DNA of 64,000 bases, taken from positions 131,501 to 195,500 of the forward strand of contig NZ_FOVN01000005.1 in the NCBI RefSeq assembly GCF_900115185.1. Direction: 5' to 3'. Shown one piece after another: positions 8,773 through 18,071 of this stretch. Within the stretch, counting starts at the first letter, position 1. Every line of letters begins with the position of its first letter. The translations under genes were made by a program, and so were the position numbers. The stretch is from Algorimicrobium echini. Its GTDB lineage: Bacteria; Bacteroidota; Bacteroidia; Flavobacteriales; Flavobacteriaceae. The notes under the pieces were generated by a model. It made no database searches, was not told the DNA's origin, and worked only from the letters and a program-made list of their open reading frames with translations.

Positions 8773-8797
8773 GTTAATAACAACACCAATAATTATC

Positions 8798-10006
8798 ATG
8801 AGAAAACTTTACAACAGCTATATAAATACGTTTCGCGGTTTATCGCCTGAAATTTGGTGGTTGGCACTAATTACTTTAATAAATAGAGCTGGCACCATGG
8901 TTATTCCGTTTTTGTCTTTATACCTAACAACAGATTTAAAATTATCATTTGCCCAAGTTGGTTGGGTGATGTCGGCTTTTGGTTTAGGATCTGTTTGTGG
9001 TTCTTGGTTAGGTGGAAAACTAACGGATAAAATTGGCTACTATAAGGTTATGGTAAGAAGTTTATTGTCTACAGGAATACTATTTGTAGCGTTACAATTT
9101 TTACACACCTTTGCCAGTATTTGTATAGGAATATTTTTGGTTATGTTAGTTGCTGATATGTTTCGTCCTGCCATGTTTGTAGCCTTAAGTGCATATAGTA
9201 AAACGGAAAATAAAACACGTTCGGTAACGCTTATCCGACTGGCTATAAATCTCGGATTCTCGGCAGGCCCAGCTTTGGGTGGTATTATAATTACAACGTT
9301 GAGTTATGCTGGTCTTTTTTGGGTGGATGGTATTACCTGTATTTTAGCAACTATTTTAATGGTAAACGTATTGAATCCTAAAAAAGCTAAAACGCAAGAT
9401 AGTATTATTAACAACAATCCACAATCTGCTTACAAAGACAAAGCTTTTTGGATTTTTCTAGCTGCCATGACCATGTTTGGAATTGTATTTTTACAGTACT
9501 TTTCAACCATGCCACTATACTATAAAAAAATTCATAATTTAACAGAATTGGAAATCGGTATTATTCTAGGCTTAAATGGTGCCTTTATTTTTCTTTTAGA
9601 AATGCCACTCATTAAGTGGTTAGAAAATACACGTTATAGCAAACCAGCCCTTATGGTATTTGGTGCTATTTTAGTTGGAATCAGTTTTATAATTTTAAAT
9701 GTTACGCCTTGGATAGGCATTTTACTTTTTGGTATGTTATTTATGACTATTGGTGAAATGATAACCTTTCCATTTTCAAATGCATTTGCTATGGAACGGG
9801 CTAAAAGAGGTAATCAAGGCGAATATATGGCACTGTATAGCATAGCGTTTTCAATAGCTCATATATTTGGACACAATGCAGGCATGCAAATGGCAGATAC
9901 CTTGGGTTTTGAGAACACTTGGTATATAATGACGCTACTTTCAGTAATTTGCATGGGACTCCTTTGGCTTTTAATGCGGTATTTAAAGACGCATGAATCA
10001 GCTTGA
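8798..10006 (+). CDS. MFS transporter (drug/proton antiporter-like)
   Basis: A 402-residue major facilitator protein with about 12 transmembrane helices. The loop 2-3 signature is visible as GSWLGGKLTDKIGYYKVM (about residues 68-85), and INLGFSAGPALGG resembles motif C (GxxxGPxxGG), which is typical of exporters. Overall it looks like the MdtH/YceL-type DHA group. Substrate is unknown. It is transcribed away from the DUF1684 gene and runs convergent with the Lrp-type regulator, so the regulator need not control it. Confidence 0.85.
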   Translation: MRKLYNSYINTFRGLSPEIWWLALITLINRAGTMVIPFLSLYLTTDLKLSFAQVGWVMSAFGLGSVCGSWLGGKLTDKIGYYKVMVRSLLSTGILFVALQFLHTFASICIGIFLVMLVADMFRPAMFVALSAYSKTENKTRSVTLIRLAINLGFSAGPALGGIIITTLSYAGLFWVDGITCILATILMVNVLNPKKAKTQDSIINNNPQSAYKDKAFWIFLAAMTMFGIVFLQYFSTMPLYYKKIHNLTELEIGIILGLNGAFIFLLEMPLIKWLENTRYSKPALMVFGAILVGISFIILNVTPWIGILLFGMLFMTIGEMITFPFSNAFAMERAKRGNQGEYMALYSIAFSIAHIFGHNAGMQMADTLGFENTWYIMTLLSVICMGLLWLLMRYLKTHESA

Positions 10007-10027
10007 TTTAAAGTCTTAACACAAAAG

Positions 10028-10471
10028 CTACTTTAAAGGCTTCACAGGATTATGCTTAACCACATGAGACAAGACAATTTGCGTTTTGGTTTCACCATAA
10101 ACAATTAGTTGATCTATAAAAACCTCCAAATGCTTTTGGTTCTTTAAAACCACTTCCATGACTATGTTTTCATTACCAGTTATCCGGTAACAATTAATAA
10201 CTTCATCATAGGTTTTTACTTTCTCTAAAAATGGCTTTAACATACCCATAAAAGCCCGAATCGTGATTAATGCTTTCAATTGATAACCAGCTTCAAAAGG
10301 TGAAACGGTTGTATGATAATGTTGAATAATACCAGCATCCTCCATTTTTTTTATGCGCTCGGAAACGGCAGGCGAACTAATACCCACTTGCCTTCCTATT
10401 TCAGCATTCGTCATGCGTGCATTTTGCTGCAAACACTTCAATATTTTCCAATTTAAGCTATCAATACTCAT
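10028..10471 (-). CDS. Lrp/AsnC family transcriptional regulator
   Basis: A 147-residue Lrp-type regulator: N-terminal winged HTH (SLNWKILKCLQQNARMTNAEIG and VGISSPAVSERIKKMEDAGII, residues 5-50) and a C-terminal RAM/AsnC effector domain (about 65-140, with ITIRAF, VINCYRITGNENIVMEV). Such proteins form octamers and sense amino acids. A TATATTTG box on the minus strand at 10510-10517 is a probable -7 element. The divergent hypothetical gene at 10589 is a candidate target. Confidence 0.92.
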   Translation of the reverse strand: MSIDSLNWKILKCLQQNARMTNAEIGRQVGISSPAVSERIKKMEDAGIIQHYHTTVSPFEAGYQLKALITIRAFMGMLKPFLEKVKTYDEVINCYRITGNENIVMEVVLKNQKHLEVFIDQLIVYGETKTQIVLSHVVKHNPVKPLK

Positions 10472-10561
10472 TTTAAAGCAAATTAACTATAATAAATCAA
10501 TTATTAAATCAAATATACGCTTTTACCTTAATATCTAAAGAACATTGTGAAAACTTGTCGC

Positions 10562-10569
10562 TATTTTTG
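10562..10569 (+). promoter_or_regulatory. -7 promoter element for the hypothetical gene at 10589
   Basis: TATTTTTG matches TAnnTTTG, 19 nt before the ATG. The only nearby TTG (10545-10547) is closer than the usual spacing. Confidence 0.45.
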
Positions 10570-10588
10570 ATAAAATTGCTAGTTTAAT

Positions 10589-10984
10589 ATGATGACCCAC
10601 ATCTCTTCGAGCTTATTCCATTCGCCTCTATATCAAAAGGCTATGGATATTATTACGCTTTCGCGAAGCATTTCAACCTACTTAAACCAAGACTTATCAG
10701 CGTTACATGAAGATGGTTCGGAAAATGCATTTATTTATTTTTCTGGAGATATTGTTCAACAATCTGTTTCGTTAGCACCAGAAATAGCGAAAGCTGAAGA
10801 AGCGCGATATTCCGAAAAAAAATACAAGCACATTGCTTCCGTAAAACGGTTGACATATTTGCTAAATAAAAACATTAAACGGTTAGAAAACTGTAACAGT
10901 AATGGAAAAGATTACTTACCATTATTACGTGCCGAATTGAAAAAATTCAAACAGCTGCAACATACATGGACGTTAACTTTATAG
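10589..10984 (+). CDS. Hypothetical helical protein
   Basis: A 131-residue soluble protein, mostly predicted alpha-helix, with a basic C-terminal half (RYSEKKYKHIASVKRLTYLLNKNIKRLENC). The N-terminal part holds SPLYQKAMDIITLSRSISTYL. I do not recognise a family; the pattern recalls small four-helix-bundle proteins. A -7 promoter box supports the start. It is convergent with the half-length DEAD-box gene, with 4 nt between the two ends. Confidence 0.65.
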   Translation: MMTHISSSLFHSPLYQKAMDIITLSRSISTYLNQDLSALHEDGSENAFIYFSGDIVQQSVSLAPEIAKAEEARYSEKKYKHIASVKRLTYLLNKNIKRLENCNSNGKDYLPLLRAELKKFKQLQHTWTLTL

Positions 10985-10988
10985 TACA

Positions 10989-11600
10989 TTAGCTCGAAAC
11001 AATTAGCGCATTGCTCATCATATTTTCCTGAAGACTTTTTAGTTTGGGCGATAACTTTTCAGCTATAATTACATATTGGCATTTTTTTAAACTTTCGGTA
11101 ACGCGTAACACATCATTCTGATAATTATTTCGCATTAAGAATTCGGCATCCTCCATGATAAACAATTGTAGTTGCCCTAAATGAATACCATTTAGAAAAT
11201 ACAATTTGTTTAAGCGTTTTGGTGTAACAATCATGATATCAACTCCAAAATAAATTTCTTCTTTTTGCTTTTCCAAATCGTACTCGTCATAAGCACAATA
11301 AATCCGTAAATCCGTTTCATTTGTAAAGTGCTCAAACTGCTCTTTTAAATGCAAGGCTGCTGCTTTATCCTTAACCATAACCAAGGCACGTGGCGAATCT
11401 TCAAAGGCTTCCGCTTTTAATTTATGAATAGTAGCCAGTATAAAAGCCGTGGTTTTTCCTGCTCCTGTTGGCGCAATTCCGTACACATCCATACCACCTT
11501 TTAATTTTGATAAAATAGCTTTTTGAAATGGCAAAGGGCTTTCCATATTGTGAGCGAGTAGAGCTTCTTTAAGTATGGGGTGGAATTTTTTAAAAGACAT
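10989..11600 (-). CDS. Half-length DEAD-box helicase-like protein (RecA1 domain only)
   Basis: 203 residues covering only the first RecA-like domain of a DEAD-box ATPase: Q-motif-like SPLPFQKAIL (21-30), Walker A APTGAGKT (43-50), motif Ib VTPKRL (125-130) and a motif II degenerated from DEAD to EDAE (150-153). The second RecA domain with motifs IV-VI is missing, and no helicase remnant lies beyond the stop because the neighbouring gene ends there. It probably cannot unwind RNA alone; it may bind RNA or a partner. The opening (FKKFHPILKEAL) is like that of RhlE/CshA-type proteins. Confidence 0.8.
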   Translation of the reverse strand: MSFKKFHPILKEALLAHNMESPLPFQKAILSKLKGGMDVYGIAPTGAGKTTAFILATIHKLKAEAFEDSPRALVMVKDKAAALHLKEQFEHFTNETDLRIYCAYDEYDLEKQKEEIYFGVDIMIVTPKRLNKLYFLNGIHLGQLQLFIMEDAEFLMRNNYQNDVLRVTESLKKCQYVIIAEKLSPKLKSLQENMMSNALIVSS

Positions 11601-11701
11601 AAAAATAATTAGCCGTTAGTTGAAAAAATATAATGTTGTAAACTTACGACTAAAATTTGGCATTAAAATTTTTAAAAAACACTTAAGCCGTTATACGTTT
11701 T

Positions 11702-12241
11702 TTAATGGCAAATTTTACAGTCCTTTTTGTCCTTAATTTCACCAACAAGAAAACCCGATTCATTGAGGGTAAAATCGCAACAATCCATAAAACCTTGTGT
11801 AATTAGTTTTCTGCCGCGTTGTATTTGCGACTTTACAGTCGGCAATGCTAACTGCAACTGTTCTGCAATAGCAGATTGTTTCATCCCTTTAACATCCGAT
11901 AAAAATAAGGGAACTCTATACTTTTTTGGCAAGCTTTTTATTATTCCACGTAGGCAATCGTGCTCGGTGTGTTCTGGTGTAGAGTCTGCCTCAACGAGTT
12001 CCATATTAGGCAATTTATTTATGGGTTTTTGTGCTCTAAAGTAATCCATAACCGTAAAGCGTGCAATGCTAAATAACCAAGATTTCAACTTCTCATCATT
12101 TTTAAGCATATCTTTTTTGGTATGCACTTTTATAAAGGTTTCTTGCAGCAAATCGTCAGCAATAGCAGGCACTTTTACTTGACTTAAAATAAAGTATTTA
12201 ATATCATCAGCATAGGTATTCCATATATCGTGTGTGGTCAT
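11702..12241 (-). CDS. sigZ: ECF sigma factor, SigZ type
   Basis: A 179-residue extracytoplasmic-function sigma factor: region 2 (residues about 8-75; DDLLQETFIKVH, KLKSWLFSIARFTVMDYFR) and region 4 (about 110-155; LPKKYRVPLFLSDVKGMKQSAIAEQLQLALPTVKSQIQRGRK). The C-terminal extension after region 4 (GFMDCCDFTLNESG ... KKDCKICH) with four cysteines is characteristic of SigZ-type factors and could bind metal or sense thiols. No anti-sigma gene is adjacent. A metallothionein-like gene lies directly upstream on the same strand, separated by a strong terminator. Confidence 0.85.
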   Translation of the reverse strand: MTTHDIWNTYADDIKYFILSQVKVPAIADDLLQETFIKVHTKKDMLKNDEKLKSWLFSIARFTVMDYFRAQKPINKLPNMELVEADSTPEHTEHDCLRGIIKSLPKKYRVPLFLSDVKGMKQSAIAEQLQLALPTVKSQIQRGRKLITQGFMDCCDFTLNESGFLVGEIKDKKDCKICH

Positions 12242-12249
12242 TTTCTCAA

Positions 12250-12302
12250 TATTAAAAAAGCAGAACCTTTAGTATAAATTTACTAAATACGTTCTGCTTT
12301 AC
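12250..12302 (-). terminator. Terminator/attenuator between the metallothionein-like gene and sigZ
   Basis: Long two-part hairpin: outer stem 12257-12266 against 12291-12300 (10 bp) and inner stem 12268-12274 against 12281-12287, followed on the minus strand by six Ts. It ends less than 20 nt from the sigZ ATG, so sigZ would be expressed only by readthrough or from an unseen internal promoter. Confidence 0.8.
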
Positions 12303-12319
12303 AATGTTTTTAGCACATC

Positions 12320-12421
12320 TTAACAGTTGCAGTTGTTACAGGTACAGTTTTCACAGGTGCATCCAGCACAATTACCACCTTGGCAATTACTACAGGTACA
12401 GGTACATTCTATATTTTTCAT
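12320..12421 (-). CDS. Metallothionein-like 33-residue cysteine-rich peptide
   Basis: Tiny ORF with 11 cysteines in 33 residues (positions 6, 8, 10, 13, 18, 21, 23, 26, 28, 31, 33), arranged as C-x-C and C-xx-C pairs separated by Thr, Asn and Gly. It has no aromatic residue and no signal peptide. This composition is that of cytosolic metal-thiolate cluster proteins binding Zn, Cu or Cd. It starts with MKNIECTCTC and ends on Cys just before TAA. It lies upstream of sigZ on the same strand, with a terminator between them. It is a gene rather than chance: unrelated AT-rich DNA would hardly give this cysteine spacing. Which metal it binds cannot be told. Confidence 0.75.
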   Translation of the reverse strand: MKNIECTCTCSNCQGGNCAGCTCENCTCNNCNC

Positions 12422-12603
12422 ACTATCTAATTTTTAAATTCATATAATAGACGGGAATCACTCAAAAAAGATGCAAAAAAAGATTTTTTATTTTAAACAC
12501 AACTACGCGCCACTTTATAAACTGCTTATGGAATTTACCCCATTATTCTGCTTGTTTACTACTTTTAGAATGTTATTTTAGTAGTACATTTAGAACAGGT
12601 GGT

Positions 12604-13300
12604 TATATATGCTTGTTGTGGTGCATTTGAAAAAAAATAATGAATAAGAATAAATTACTTTTATTAACCGCTTTATTTTTGATTCCGACTTTGATTTTCG
12701 GACAAGCTGAAAAACGTGAAAAGTTGACTGTTGGCTTTATGTGCGGAGTTTCTGCTGGAACTACACCACTTGTTGATAAAATGACTGATTTAATAAAAGA
12801 AAAAAAATATTCTGAAATTTCGTCTTTATTGGAGTCTAAAAATAGTGGAGAAATATTTCTTGCTATCCTAACATTAGAACGGCTGAATCAAAACAAAAAC
12901 TACATATTGAAAGATAAAGAATTAGAAAAAATAAAATTTTGGAAATCTTCATCAATTCTTGTCTATAATTGTTTAGGATGTTTTTCAGATACAAATTTAA
13001 TGAATGAACTTTTTGAAAATAAAAATTCACTTGAGGAAATTACTTGGCTGAACAAAATACTGCCGATTGAATAGCATTATGAATAAAAAACGCACCACAA
13101 AAACGTGTATAGCTCATTTCTAATCAGTTGCTTAAACCGAAATTAAGGCGTATTTGGAAAGTCGCCAAATTTTTAAATTTGACGATTTCCAATAAAAAAG
13201 ATAAATAGTAAAATTTAAAAATCTGGCTTGTGGATCAACCGAAAATTAATTGCTAATTTGCACGCAACTACTCATAGCCGAGACCGTTGTTTATAAGTTT
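12604..13300. repeat. Inverted-repeat-bounded cassette-like unit
   Basis: The small gene at 12640 is bracketed by TATATATGCTTGTTGTGGTGC (12604-12624) and its imperfect inverse GCACCACAAAAACGTGTATA (13092-13111); the GCACCACAA arm is exact. A further structured tract of about 190 nt follows, with a long hairpin at 13156-13190 (GGAAA, TCG and CAAATTT arms) and a GCAACTACTCATAGC block (13264-13278) imperfectly complementary to 13111-13131. From memory, similar flanks recur around small hypothetical genes in flavobacterial genomes; this was not checked. No integrase or transposase is nearby. Confidence 0.55.
12640..13074 (+). CDS. Hypothetical exported protein in cassette-like unit
   Basis: A 144-residue protein with a signal peptide (residues 1-22, hydrophobic LLLLTALFLIPTLIF ending GQA). 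The mature part is mostly helical and Lys/Glu/Asn-rich, with cysteines at CGV and the NCLGCF segment. No domain is recognised. It lies between inverted flanking sequences, its coding sequence is AT-rich, and no TAnnTTTG box precedes it, all of which fits a mobile, independently acquired gene. Confidence 0.6.
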   Translation: MNKNKLLLLTALFLIPTLIFGQAEKREKLTVGFMCGVSAGTTPLVDKMTDLIKEKKYSEISSLLESKNSGEIFLAILTLERLNQNKNYILKDKELEKIKFWKSSSILVYNCLGCFSDTNLMNELFENKNSLEEITWLNKILPIE

Positions 13301-13372
13301 GACTCGTCCTGAATAAAGCCACAAGAATCTAATAAGTACTGTGCATAACAATAAAATAAATCCTTTCAAGAA

Positions 13373-14296
13373 ATGATACACCTATTAAAAACATACTGCG
13401 TATTAGCCATCTTTTCATTGCTTGCTTGTAAACAGGATGAGAAGGCCAACAACACGCCATTACCGACAGAAATACAATGGAACCCAGCAACCATGGACGA
13501 CGAGTTTAAAGCGTATTGGTATACAGGCAAAGCCGAACTGAACAGTTATTCTTTAAAGCAATCTCGTTATGGTGAAATTCGTGATGGCGAAGTGGTTCTT
13601 ATCTTTGTTACTGAACCATTCTCATTAAGCAAACAGGTAAAACTTGACAATCCCGATGCTGCTGGTGCAGATAAGGTATCAGTTATGAAACTTAATAACA
13701 TTAGAAAATTCAATACAGGGATCTACGACTACTCTATTGTAAGCTCAACATTTACACCTATAAACTCACAAAAACACCCATATACTTTAAAACTAAATAC
13801 TAGTATCCAAGAATGGTGTGGACATACATTTACACAGCTCAACCTGAAAGAAAGCAATTATCATTTTCAGGAATTCTCATACTTTGAAGCAGAAGGAGAT
13901 ACGGAAAAGGATATGCCTATTGCACTTTTAGAAGACGAATTGATGACGCGAATTCGCATCCATAAAGGACAACTTCCTCTTGGAGAAACCAACATGATTT
14001 TCTCTACACTGTACAGTCGTTTTGACCATAAAGATTTAGAAGCTACCAAAGCCGAAATTAGCAAAACCGAAACAGATTCCACAACAAACTACACCGTTCA
14101 GTACCTGAATTATAACAGAACAGTTACGATTAATGTTGAAAAACAATTTCCGTATAAAATTCTCGCGTGGACCGAAAATAATGGTGATGGGTTAATAACG
14201 GAAGCGCAATTAAAAAAAAGTATCAACGAACCGTATTGGGAGCAAAAAAAACGAACAGACGAAAGTAAGCGTGATACATTACAGCTCATCAAGTAG
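13373..14296 (+). CDS. Conserved Bacteroidota lipoprotein, unknown function
   Basis: 307 residues with a short lipoprotein signal (hydrophobic VLAIFSLLAC, Cys19). The mature domain begins with FKAYWYTGKAELNSY and RYGEIRDGEVVLIFVTEPF, looks largely beta, and holds a single WCGHTF segment. I recognise the pattern from other Bacteroidota lipoproteins but know no function. The protein has no catalytic motif. A bidirectional terminator separates it from icmF. The 298-nt gap upstream holds the structured cassette tail and no visible promoter box. Confidence 0.7.
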   Translation: MIHLLKTYCVLAIFSLLACKQDEKANNTPLPTEIQWNPATMDDEFKAYWYTGKAELNSYSLKQSRYGEIRDGEVVLIFVTEPFSLSKQVKLDNPDAAGADKVSVMKLNNIRKFNTGIYDYSIVSSTFTPINSQKHPYTLKLNTSIQEWCGHTFTQLNLKESNYHFQEFSYFEAEGDTEKDMPIALLEDELMTRIRIHKGQLPLGETNMIFSTLYSRFDHKDLEATKAEISKTETDSTTNYTVQYLNYNRTVTINVEKQFPYKILAWTENNGDGLITEAQLKKSINEPYWEQKKRTDESKRDTLQLIK

Positions 14297-14339
14297 GAAG
14301 CCGTCCAAAAAATAAACGCACTATGTTAGTTTTTCCAAC

Positions 14340-14378
14340 AAAAAAGAGGACAACCAATGTTATCCTCTTTTTTTTTAT
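14340..14378. terminator. Bidirectional terminator
   Basis: 10-bp stem (14341-14350 against 14363-14372) with an A-run before it and a T-run after it, between convergent genes. Confidence 0.85.
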
Positions 14379-14397
14379 AATTACATAGATAATTAGC

Positions 14398-17300
14398 TTA
14401 CATATTTCGTCTATACTGACCGCCTACTTCAAATAAAGCAGATGTAATTTCACCTAAACTACACACCTTACAAACATCCATTAAAGCTTCAAAAATATTC
14501 TCATTATGAATAGCCTTATTTTGAAGGTCCTTTAATAAATCGGTTGTGTCTTTGGCAGCATGCAAGTTTTTCAACGTGGTAATTTGATTTTGCTTTTCGG
14601 TTTCGGTGGCACGAATAACTTCCGCTGGTTGAACTGTTGGAGACCCTTTAGAACTTAAAAAGGTATTCACACCTATAATTGGGAATTCGCCGTTATGCTT
14701 TAAGGTTTCGTAATACAAGCTTTCTTCTTGTATTTTACTACGTTGGTACATGGTTTCCATAGCGCCTAAAACACCACCACGCTCCGTAATTCTATCAAAT
14801 TCTAACAAGACAGCTTCTTCAACTAAATCGGTTAATTCTTCTATAATAAACGAACCTTGAATTGGATTTTCATTCTTGGCCAATCCTAATTCTTTATTAA
14901 TAATTAACTGTATAGCCATAGCACGACGCACCGATTCTTCTGTTGGTGTGGTAATGGCTTCATCATAGGCATTGGTATGTAAAGAATTACAGTTATCATA
15001 AATAGCATACAAAGCTTGAAGCGTGGTTCTAATATCATTAAAATCAATTTCCTGCGCGTGTAAACTTCGTCCGGATGTTTGGATATGATATTTCAGCATT
15101 TGCGCTCTAGCATTAGCACCATACTTGTTTTTCATGGCTTTGGACCATATTTTTCGGGCCACACGACCTATAACCGCATATTCTGGATCAATTCCATTAG
15201 AGAAAAAGAAGGATAAGTTTGGACCAAATTTATTGATGTCCATACCACGACTTAAATAATATTCCACGTAAGTGAAACCATTAGATAAAGTCAGGGCCAA
15301 TTGCGTAATTGGGTTGGCTCCTGCTTCAGCAATATGGTAGCCAGAAATAGAAACCGAATAAAAATTACGCACATTATTCTCAATAAAGTATTCCTGAACA
15401 TCTCCCATTAATCGCAAAGCGAATTCGGTAGAGAAAATACAGGTATTTTGTGCTTGATCTTCCTTTAAAATATCTGCTTGAACCGTTCCTCGCACTTGCG
15501 CAATGGTGTTCTTTTTAATGTCTGCATACACATCTGCAGGTAATACTTGATCGCCTGTTACACCTAACAACATGAGGCCTAAACCGTTGTTACCATCTGG
15601 TAAATCGCCATAATATTGCGGACGCTCCTTACCTTTATAAAGTTTGGCTATTTTAGCTTCTACTTCTTTTTCAAGGCCGTTTTCTTTAATATATATTTCA
15701 CATTGCTGATCGATGGCTGCATTCATAAAGAACCCTAATAACATGGGTGCTGGACCATTAATTGTCATACTAACCGAAGTCATCACATTGGCTAAATCGA
15801 AACCAGAATAGAGTTTCTTGGCATCGTCTAAACAGCAAATAGATACACCAGCATTTCCAATTTTACCATAAATATCTGGACGTAAATCTGGATCGTTTCC
15901 GTAAAGCGTGACACTATCAAAAGCAGTTGACAAACGCTTGGCTGGTAAACCTGCACTTACGTAATGAAAACGTCTGTTGGTACGTTCTGGTCCACCTTCA
16001 CCCGCAAACATACGTGCTGGATCTTCACCTGTACGTTTAAAAGGATATAAACCAGAAGTGTAAGGAAATTCACCAGGTACATTTTCTTGTAAACACCATC
16101 TTAAAATATCACCCCATGCTTGGTACTTTGGTAAAGCCACTTTAGGAATTTGCGTATGTGATAAGGACTCGGTGTGGGTTTCAATTTTTATTTCTTTATC
16201 GCGAACTTTAAAAGAGTAAATTGGATTTTTATATTTGTTTACTTTGTCATCCCAACCGGTAATAATTTCCCAATTGTAAGGGTCTAAATTTAATTTAACA
16301 CGGTCGAATTCCGCTATAAGCATTTTAACAAAGTCGGCTTTATCCTTCTGAATAGCGTGAAGAATCTCTTCTTGATTAACACCAAACTTGTTTAAAAGCG
16401 ATTTCTCACTTTCGGTAGAAATGTCAGCAACCGAACATATCGTTTTATAAATCCCATATAATTTTTGTGCAACATCTACTTGCTCATTAGCCGTTTTATC
16501 ATAAGCACGATTACTTTCAGCAATTTCTGATAAATAACGCGTTCTTGATGGCGGAATAACAAAAATCTTCTCACTCATTTCGTCGGCAATATGGAAAGTA
16601 GATTCTAATTCAGAATCCGCTTTTTCAACCAATTTATCCATGACAGCTTTATAAAGCGTATTCATGCCTGGATCGTTAAACTGTGATGCAATGGTTCCAT
16701 AAACTGGCAACGCATCCTGTGGAGTGTCCCACAAATGATTGTTACGCATATATTGTTTTTTTACATCGCGAAGCGCATCCAAAGAACCACGTTTATCAAA
16801 TTTATTAATGGCTACTAAATCCGCAAAATCTAGCATGTCAATTTTTTCTAATTGAGTTGCTGCTCCAAATTCCGGCGTCATTACATATAAGGAAACATCT
16901 GAATGCTCGATAATTTCGGTATCGGATTGTCCAATTCCGGAAGTTTCTAAAATAATTAAATCATATTCCGCCGCTTTCAAAACCTCAACGGCTTCATGTA
17001 CATATTTAGACAATGCTAAATTAGACTGACGCGTAGCCAAACTACGCATATAAACGCGCGCGTTATTTATAGCATTCATACGAATTCTATCGCCTAAAAG
17101 TGCACCTCCTGTTTTACGCTTGGATGGATCTACCGAAACTAGACCAACCGTTTTTTCAGGAAAATCGATTAAAAACCGTCTTACTAATTCATCAACTAAC
17201 GATGATTTACCAGCACCTCCCGTTCCCGTAATTCCCAAAACTGGGGTTTTGGAATTTTTATTTTTCTCGTGAATCTTATCTAATGTGCTTTTAGCAACAT

Positions 17301-17832
17301 CAGGAAAATTTTCAGCCGAAGAAATAATGCGCGCAATAGCTTTCGGGTTTTTATTTGCTAATTCATCAACTTCATTATTTAATTTATCACCTATGGCAAA
17401 ATCGGATTGCTGAACCAAATCATTAATCATACCTTGTAAACCCATTTCACGACCATCATCTGGCGAGTAAATACGGGTAATACCATAATCCATTAATTCC
17501 TTAATTTCTGAAGGTAAAATAACACCACCTCCTCCACCGAAGATTTTAATATGGCTAGCGCCTTTTTCAGCCAATAAATCATACATATATTTAAAATACT
17601 CATTATGACCTCCTTGATAAGACGTTAAACATATAGCGTTTGCATCTTCTTGAATTGCTGTATTTACAACCTCTTCAACACTTCTATCATGTCCAAGATG
17701 GATAACTTCCACGCCTGTAGCTTGAATAATACGACGCATGATATTAATAGATGCATCATGGCCATCAAAAAGGGATGCTGCCGTTACGATTCGTACTTTA
17801 TATTTTGGGCTGTATGGTGTAATATTTTTCAT
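14398..17832 (-). CDS. icmF: Fused isobutyryl-CoA mutase IcmF (B12-dependent)
   Basis: An 1144-residue adenosylcobalamin enzyme interconverting isobutyryl-CoA and n-butyryl-CoA, with its GTPase chaperone fused in the middle. Order: B12-binding domain with DGHDAS (residues 23-28; His25 is the cobalt ligand), MeaB-like P-loop GTPase with GTGGAGKSS (203-211) and NKFDKR, then the acyl-CoA mutase barrel (about 530-1140; [42 protein letters not shown]). This single-chain B12-GTPase-mutase order is diagnostic of IcmF rather than two-subunit methylmalonyl-CoA mutase. Close relatives also act on pivalyl- or isovaleryl-CoA; substrate choice is not certain. A TAAATTTG box precedes the start. Confidence 0.93.
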   Translation of the reverse strand: MKNITPYSPKYKVRIVTAASLFDGHDASINIMRRIIQATGVEVIHLGHDRSVEEVVNTAIQEDANAICLTSYQGGHNEYFKYMYDLLAEKGASHIKIFGGGGGVILPSEIKELMDYGITRIYSPDDGREMGLQGMINDLVQQSDFAIGDKLNNEVDELANKNPKAIARIISSAENFPDVAKSTLDKIHEKNKNSKTPVLGITGTGGAGKSSLVDELVRRFLIDFPEKTVGLVSVDPSKRKTGGALLGDRIRMNAINNARVYMRSLATRQSNLALSKYVHEAVEVLKAAEYDLIILETSGIGQSDTEIIEHSDVSLYVMTPEFGAATQLEKIDMLDFADLVAINKFDKRGSLDALRDVKKQYMRNNHLWDTPQDALPVYGTIASQFNDPGMNTLYKAVMDKLVEKADSELESTFHIADEMSEKIFVIPPSRTRYLSEIAESNRAYDKTANEQVDVAQKLYGIYKTICSVADISTESEKSLLNKFGVNQEEILHAIQKDKADFVKMLIAEFDRVKLNLDPYNWEIITGWDDKVNKYKNPIYSFKVRDKEIKIETHTESLSHTQIPKVALPKYQAWGDILRWCLQENVPGEFPYTSGLYPFKRTGEDPARMFAGEGGPERTNRRFHYVSAGLPAKRLSTAFDSVTLYGNDPDLRPDIYGKIGNAGVSICCLDDAKKLYSGFDLANVMTSVSMTINGPAPMLLGFFMNAAIDQQCEIYIKENGLEKEVEAKIAKLYKGKERPQYYGDLPDGNNGLGLMLLGVTGDQVLPADVYADIKKNTIAQVRGTVQADILKEDQAQNTCIFSTEFALRLMGDVQEYFIENNVRNFYSVSISGYHIAEAGANPITQLALTLSNGFTYVEYYLSRGMDINKFGPNLSFFFSNGIDPEYAVIGRVARKIWSKAMKNKYGANARAQMLKYHIQTSGRSLHAQEIDFNDIRTTLQALYAIYDNCNSLHTNAYDEAITTPTEESVRRAMAIQLIINKELGLAKNENPIQGSFIIEELTDLVEEAVLLEFDRITERGGVLGAMETMYQRSKIQEESLYYETLKHNGEFPIIGVNTFLSSKGSPTVQPAEVIRATETEKQNQITTLKNLHAAKDTTDLLKDLQNKAIHNENIFEALMDVCKVCSLGEITSALFEVGGQYRRNM

Positions 17833-17860
17833 TCGGTATAAACATGTTTTTTAAGCTTTG

Positions 17861-17868
17861 CAAATTTA
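17861..17868 (-). promoter_or_regulatory. -7 promoter element for icmF
   Basis: Reads TAAATTTG on the minus strand, 28 nt before the ATG. No good -33 box and no cobalamin riboswitch are visible in the leader. Confidence 0.45.
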
Positions 17869-18039
17869 AGGAATATTACTGTATTAATTTAAAGATGATA
17901 CATGAGATGCCACTAAATCATACATTTTATAATAAGATTGTCAAAAACCACCTTGAATTTCAGGATTTTGTTGCGAATATGTTAAGACATGATTTTTTAA
18001 ATTTAAATATCTTTTAAAATGATATGAGCCCTGAATATT

Positions 18040-18047
18040 TATCTTTG
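18040..18047 (+). promoter_or_regulatory. -7 promoter element for the DUF4197 gene
   Basis: TATCTTTG matches TAnnTTTG. It lies downstream of the first in-frame ATG (18024), so that ATG cannot be in the transcript and the start at 18072 is preferred. Confidence 0.55.
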
Positions 18048-18071
18048 TGGAAAATAGAATCAAACAAAATT

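Noticed and set aside
12422-12639. Additional small ORF or promoter for the cassette gene
   Set aside because: No ORF with a convincing start and no clean TAnnTTTG box; the nearest look-alikes have a mismatch at the essential G.
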